From: Discostella pseudostelligera
Taxonomy: Eukaryota; Bacillariophyta; Thalassiosirophyceae; Thalassiosirales; Thalassiosiraceae
Direction: 5' to 3'
Assembly (NCBI GenBank): GCA_036940085.1
Contig: JALLBK010001270.1
Span: 1 to 10,217 of the forward strand
Length of the DNA: 10,217 nt
The translations under genes were made by a program, and so were the position numbers. The notes below the pieces were generated by a model. It saw only the letters and a program-made list of their open reading frames with translations. It had not been told where the DNA came from and made no database searches. Numbering within the stretch: the first letter of the stretch is position 1; every line of letters starts with the position of its first letter. Positions 6,609 to 10,217 of the stretch are shown in pieces.

Positions 6609-8909
6609 CTATAAAAGATGTTCTCTTAAAAAAAGTATCCCATGTTGAGTGAGAAACTGGTCTTCTTCGTCGGTGTTAGCACTACCCGGTACGATCTCGC
6701 TATCCAATTCCGTCCGAAAGCAGAACAGGTCCATATCCGAAGAGATCGCTCTTGATATTGATATAAGGGCGAGTGCTCTGTTCACAATATGATTCGATGA
6801 AGGATTCCAATCTCGAGTTGCAATGTCGAACCCCGCTTCAACTTCACGCTCGTTTGCATAATCGTCCGTTGTCTCGACATCGTCTTCGATGTAAGCCACC
6901 CTTACCCTTGCTGTGGAGGGCAACATACTACTCAAAAGTGCACAGCTTGTTTCGATATTGGGCAACTCCGTGACCATGAGCAATTGTTGGTCTATCCCAT
7001 CGGCTAGAAAATCAAAGCATTGTTTGAGGATGCATCGTAATACATTCATTCCATCACGACCACCTCCCACCGCATAGAGGGCGGGTGCCATGCCAACCAT
7101 GTTCTTGGCACTTGGAACGGCAACAAAGGGAGGGTTGCATAGGATGTAGTCAAATCGTCCAATCTGCCGTGAGAATCTATCCACATCTGAAATCCCTCCA
7201 ACTGGTTCGTACACATCCGCTTCGATTGATGAGTATTTGAACGGAGTAGTACCGAAAAGATCTTCCTCTTCCTCACTTACGAACAAGCCGTTGAGGCAGG
7301 CATTAGCCATCGCGAACCGCACCGCTCGGGTATTGACATCCATTGCAAGTAGTTCGGTTCGCACGCTTGGATTGCTCCAACTGGGAGATCGCTTTGCCGC
7401 GAATATCCCCTGAATGCCACATCCACAACAAAGATCTAATACCCTCGATGTCGCATCGCCGCCACCAGTTGTTGGTGTGAATATATCTTTTCCGGAAGTT
7501 AATGCCAACAGTTCGAGACTATCATATCCTATCGTCATGACAGCATTTCTAGGAGAGCGTAACGATTCCATACCCCAGTCGGTCATGCAATACACGCCAC
7601 TACTCGATGACCTGGCCTCCTCTTCCGTTCTCCACTCGAAAACGTCAGCGTCCAACGGGTAAATTTGTACCTCGCTAACCAAATACGTTGCATCCGCCGG
7701 ATGATTGCGCAGCAGACCAGCATCGATTAATGTGATGGTATTTTCTTCGCCAATGGCAGATGAAACACTTGTTCGTCCCAGTGAGATGCCGAATAGAAAA
7801 AGGCCAGCGATGACTCTACCTGGTTCATCAGACGCTCTTAATCCGACTAGATTAACTGTCGATTTTGCTTCATAGAATGCATGATATGCCTCGTGCCTAT
7901 GCTCAAAGAAACTGCTTGCCGAATAAATACGATTCCAGCTACTGGGTTGCACTCCGTCATCATTCGACGGGAGCACATCCACGAGCATTGTTCTACAGTT
8001 CCAATAGTTATAACCCGCATTTTGAAAGATGTCGTACACTCTCTTTCCAAGTAAGATGGCATTCTTTGAAGGTTTCTGGGTGGGTAGAGAATGAGACACA
8101 TCATTACCAGCCGGTAAAAGCTGATGTGGTACTGTTTCGAACATTCCTTTTGTGGGTACTTCTGCGATCTCAATGTTGCATCCCTTTCCTCTACTTCTCT
8201 CCCCACCCACTTTATCAATTGGCATGTCGTCAACCATGCCAAGCAATCTCACAGCATCCAATTGTTTCCAACTAGACTCAATGTTCATCCTGTATGTATG
8301 TGCTCGTGTGCAATCCTCGATTAACCCTGCACGCTTTGCTGCAATTGCCCAATTTAAGAAATTATCACAAATAATGTCGTCCGTCTCCTCCTCCCAGCCA
8401 CCACCATCTTCGTTATCACAATTCGCATATTTGTTGTTAGCGTCGTTAACAGACACGTCATAATGAATGTTGGATGGTGGACGGAGATTATACTTTGATT
8501 GTAGTAAAGAGCATCGGGCAATGTATTCACGTAAGACGACAATACCGTGAAGAACATCGGATACTCGCTGTTGTGATTGCTGCTGCTGCTGCTGCTGCTG
8601 CTGTTTCGACTCCTCCTCCTCCTTGTTGTTATTGTCATCATCCTCCCAGCTGTAATTAATGATGGTTTCTAAATATTGTTCCAGACAATCGACGCTTTGG
8701 ATTGCGGAATGTTGTTCGAATGATGTCGGTACGCTTCCATCTCTATTGTTGGTATTTCCATTTTCAGTGATATTGCCATGGCGTGAAAGCGCATTGAGTT
8801 GGTGAAGTTCTTGCAGGTGTTGGGATACCCGATGGCTTAAATTTAATGCGGCATCAACTACTTGGTTGGTATCATGCTGAATGAGATGGGGTGGCTCCTC
8901 CATCAACAT
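6609..8909 (-). CDS. Class I SAM-dependent methyltransferase with NPPF motif and long N-terminal extension (766 aa)
   Basis: The catalytic core is C-terminal. Motif I is VLDLCCGCGIQGIFAA (D492 to G498, the SAM-binding loop), followed by a second acidic strand ELLAMDVNTRAVRFAMANA and the motif IV strand FDYILCNPPFVAVPSA (NPPF at 592-595). NPPF/NPPY is typical of methyltransferases acting on N atoms (PrmC/HemK glutamine, RsmC and TrmN6-like base methylation), so the target may be a translation factor or an RNA. Residues about 290-480 (VYDIF..., AGLFLFGISLGR, DAGLLRN, VYCMTDWGMESL) precede the core in the way a winged-helix-like domain precedes some actinobacterial NPPF enzymes; that likeness is from memory. 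Residues 1-280 are variable, with Asn/Glu stretches and Q9. Single exon. The start is the ATG at 8907-8909; an upstream TAG closes the frame within 60 nt. Substrate unknown. Confidence 0.85.
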   Translation of the reverse strand: MLMEEPPHLIQHDTNQVVDAALNLSHRVSQHLQELHQLNALSRHGNITENGNTNNRDGSVPTSFEQHSAIQSVDCLEQYLETIINYSWEDDDNNNKEEEESKQQQQQQQQQSQQRVSDVLHGIVVLREYIARCSLLQSKYNLRPPSNIHYDVSVNDANNKYANCDNEDGGGWEEETDDIICDNFLNWAIAAKRAGLIEDCTRAHTYRMNIESSWKQLDAVRLLGMVDDMPIDKVGGERSRGKGCNIEIAEVPTKGMFETVPHQLLPAGNDVSHSLPTQKPSKNAILLGKRVYDIFQNAGYNYWNCRTMLVDVLPSNDDGVQPSSWNRIYSASSFFEHRHEAYHAFYEAKSTVNLVGLRASDEPGRVIAGLFLFGISLGRTSVSSAIGEENTITLIDAGLLRNHPADATYLVSEVQIYPLDADVFEWRTEEEARSSSSGVYCMTDWGMESLRSPRNAVMTIGYDSLELLALTSGKDIFTPTTGGGDATSRVLDLCCGCGIQGIFAAKRSPSWSNPSVRTELLAMDVNTRAVRFAMANACLNGLFVSEEEEDLFGTTPFKYSSIEADVYEPVGGISDVDRFSRQIGRFDYILCNPPFVAVPSAKNMVGMAPALYAVGGGRDGMNVLRCILKQCFDFLADGIDQQLLMVTELPNIETSCALLSSMLPSTARVRVAYIEDDVETTDDYANEREVEAGFDIATRDWNPSSNHIVNRALALISISRAISSDMDLFCFRTELDSEIVPGSANTDEEDQFLTQHGILFLREHLL
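8577..8603 (-). repeat. CAG/CAA tract encoding nine glutamines
   Basis: On the coding strand eight CAG codons and one CAA give Q9, followed by SQQR, in the variable N-terminal part of the methyltransferase and next to an acidic EEEESK stretch. Like the (CAG)7 in the first gene, it is a codon-repeat microsatellite likely to vary in length. Confidence 0.9.
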
Positions 8910-9258
8910 CAAATCTTCGTCTGGCTCGCGGAGATGCCTCTTCCGCTCACTCCGTGGCGGCTATGAGGAATGTGAACATCATCGTCAAGATCATTATTTG
9001 CCTCCGCTCCAACATCATGACGATCGACTGGTGCACCGTCATGGTGAACTTGTTGTTGAGCTTGGGAGGTTGGATTTGGATTGGTGGATGGCCGCTAAAA
9101 TTGTCCAAGTTTCGCGCCAAAACTTTCCCGGCTTTCCCGCCAAAATTACGTAAGTACACCACCCACCACACAAAACCCTCGCGGTTGAGTTGATCGTCAG
9201 TATCGTAGTTGATGATCATGATCATGACATCCGATCCGGCGGCGTGGTAGGAGTAGAT
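8910..9258. promoter_or_regulatory. Bidirectional promoter between the methyltransferase and the last gene
   Basis: The ATG codons at 8909 (-) and 9259 (+) face away from each other over 349 nt, with no supported gene between. The stretch contains the E2F-like cluster at 9110-9145, an inverted CCAAT box (ATTGG at 9080-9084) and a palindromic GATCATGATCATG run near 9212-9226. A GTAAGT at 9150 resembles a donor and could mark a 5' UTR intron of the + gene, but no partner exon is evident. Confidence 0.6.
9110..9145 (+). promoter_or_regulatory. Cluster of E2F/DP-like binding sites
   Basis: TTTCGCGCCAAA at 9110-9121 is a perfect two-sided match to the textbook E2F consensus TTTSGCGCSAAA. Twelve nt after it ends, TTTCCCGCCAAAA (9133-9145) is a second strong variant, and TTTCCCGGC (9124-9132) between them is a partial third. 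They sit centrally in a divergent promoter. E2F/DP factors, present in plants, animals and many protists, drive G1/S transcription; regulation here is inferred. Confidence 0.6.
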
Positions 9259-10217
9259 ATGACAAAAGGCGCGGCCTCCCTTCCACTCTCCAAGTACAAC
9301 ATCATGCTATCATTTGCATCCTCTGGACACCGTCTCTTTGGACGCCGTTATCATCATCCAGCCCCTGCTTTCTCATGGCAACTTTTTGAGTGTTGTCGAG
9401 CAACCGCTGCCGCTGGTGCACCACCATCGGCGGCGGCGGCGGCGGTATCAGCCTTGCCGACTCAGTCCTTGCAATGCCATCATAGTTACCGATCCTTTCA
9501 TGCTAGCCTATCATCCTCATTCCTATCATCATCAAACTTCAGTGCTGGAAGTCAACTGCCACGGTATTGTCGACGTCCTTTTTCACTGACTACCGCCTCC
9601 ATCAGTGGGATTGCTACCTCGCCTGCCCATGGATTCAATAGAGATTTTCATGAACAATCGAAAAATGCATCGCCATCTTCATCCCAATTATCAAAGTTTG
9701 GAACATTTGTAAATGACAACAATAGTAACGATGACGTCAATGAAGAGGAGTTGGGCAATGGCAATAATGAGAATGAAAACGATTCCTACCTCCATCCTCA
9801 TGGACAGCAACATACCCATTATCGAAGCGAACTACAAAATTGGCACACCCAAAAAGAATATCAAGCATCCACTCTCTTCGCCCGCGTCACATCTACATTA
9901 CAATCACCTATCCCATCCACCACCGATATTCAATATATCCTATCTCTCATGACGGAATTACAAACTTTCGTTACCAGTATCACCATTGAAATGACAGAAT
10001 TAAGTCCCTTTCGACTTAAGAATCCCATGTATCCACCATCATTATTTATGAGAGAGTATACCTACCGTGCTGCGGAAAATGTGGAGAATTTGTTATCGCA
10101 TTTGCTCCTTCTTACGGACAAACAGCACCAACCAACGTCACAACCACAGCCACAATCAGCACAACGTTCTCAAGGACCACCACACAATTTATTACCACCC
10201 GAGATTGAAGTTACTGC
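9259..10217 (+). CDS. Partial gene: probable mitochondrial protein, possibly PPR-type (at least 319 aa, 3' end outside window)
   Basis: Frame 1 is open from 9154 to the window edge with no stop; the first ATG is at 9259 and the next at 9304. The second start has A at -3 and gives MLSFASSGHRLFGRRYHHP, a typical mitochondrial presequence (Arg, Ser, no acid). I therefore prefer 9304 as the functional start, but list from 9259. Counting from 9259, A58-A62 is a GCG run, about 90-150 is Ser-rich, 152-176 is Asn/Glu-rich, and from about 195 the protein becomes helical (STTDIQYILSLMTELQTF, YTYRAAENVENLLSHLLLL) with a Gln/Pro linker. The helix YRAAENVENLLSHL recalls helices preceding repeats in algal pentatricopeptide-repeat proteins, where an organelle RNA role would be expected. 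No repeat signature is present yet, so this family call is weak; gene reality is stronger. Confidence 0.65.
   Translation, partial: MTKGAASLPLSKYNIMLSFASSGHRLFGRRYHHPAPAFSWQLFECCRATAAAGAPPSAAAAAVSALPTQSLQCHHSYRSFHASLSSSFLSSSNFSAGSQLPRYCRRPFSLTTASISGIATSPAHGFNRDFHEQSKNASPSSSQLSKFGTFVNDNNSNDDVNEEELGNGNNENENDSYLHPHGQQHTHYRSELQNWHTQKEYQASTLFARVTSTLQSPIPSTTDIQYILSLMTELQTFVTSITIEMTELSPFRLKNPMYPPSLFMREYTYRAAENVENLLSHLLLLTDKQHQPTSQPQPQSAQRSQGPPHNLLPPEIEVT
9429..9446 (+). repeat. GCG codon repeat (polyalanine)
   Basis: Five GCG codons in a row give A58-A62 of the partial last gene, in the probably cleaved or disordered N-terminal region. Slippage-prone low-complexity sequence with no further significance visible. 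Confidence 0.75.

Noticed and set aside
8577..8603. CTG repeat considered as a CRISPR-like or structural array
   Set aside because: It is a simple codon microsatellite in frame within a coding region; there are no spacers.
9150..9155. GTAAGT donor-like site upstream of the last gene
   Set aside because: It may mark a 5' UTR intron, but no convincing upstream exon or matched acceptor was found, so it is only noted.
8881..9193. Two overlapping + strand open frames in the divergent promoter
   Set aside because: They overlap the methyltransferase start and the E2F cluster, and neither shows recognisable protein features.
1..10217. Search for tRNA, rRNA, transposon ends, long terminal repeats or viral genes
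   Set aside because: No cloverleaf, conserved rRNA block, long inverted or direct repeats, transposase or capsid/polymerase motifs were recognised by eye.

Overview
The window looks like nuclear DNA from a small-genome microbial eukaryote, most likely a stramenopile and plausibly a diatom. Genes are close together, alternate in strand, and share short divergent promoters or short convergent 3' ends. Introns are few and short (133, 326 and 116 nt) with GT-AG ends. The proteins carry low-complexity Ser/Asn/Asp/Gln inserts. The recognisable families are eukaryotic: a gamma-secretase subunit, a nuclear-encoded complex I subunit and a TSTD2-like rhodanese. There is no operon structure, Shine-Dalgarno pattern, CRISPR array, transposon or RNA gene that I can see. 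The taxon is an inference from style, not from a marker.

Layout from left to right: (1) 307-2608 (+), a two-exon gene for a 722-residue, largely disordered protein ending in a probable pleckstrin-homology-like domain. (2) 2904-3320 (-), a PEN-2 gamma-secretase subunit, convergent with gene 1. (3) 3598-4256 (+), a two-exon NDUFB10/PDSW-type complex I subunit, divergent from PEN-2 over 277 bp; its intron holds a strong G-quadruplex motif. (4) 4257-4831, a non-coding stretch with GTA repeats, a repeated AATCGATTA element and two G-boxes (CACGTG). (5) 4832-6576 (+), a two-exon TrhO/TSTD2-type rhodanese, the predicted tRNA U34 hydroxylase family, with a long charged insert and a C-terminal Cys cluster. 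(6) 6609-8909 (-), a 766-residue class I SAM-dependent methyltransferase with an NPPF motif, whose stop lies only 32 nt from that of gene 5. (7) 9259-10217 (+, runs off the window), a partial protein with a mitochondrial-type N-terminus, divergent from gene 6 across a promoter with clustered E2F-like sites.

The genes do not form one pathway. Two touch nucleic-acid or protein modification (TrhO and the NPPF methyltransferase), one or two are mitochondrial (NDUFB10, perhaps the last gene), and PEN-2 belongs to endomembrane proteolysis. What links neighbours is shared regulatory DNA. All three intron assignments rest on reading-frame restoration plus family motifs that become continuous only after splicing, so I consider them well supported. 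I found no convincing undescribed system; the best leads are the E2F-like cluster, the intronic G-quadruplex, and the unusual domain inserts in the TrhO and methyltransferase proteins.
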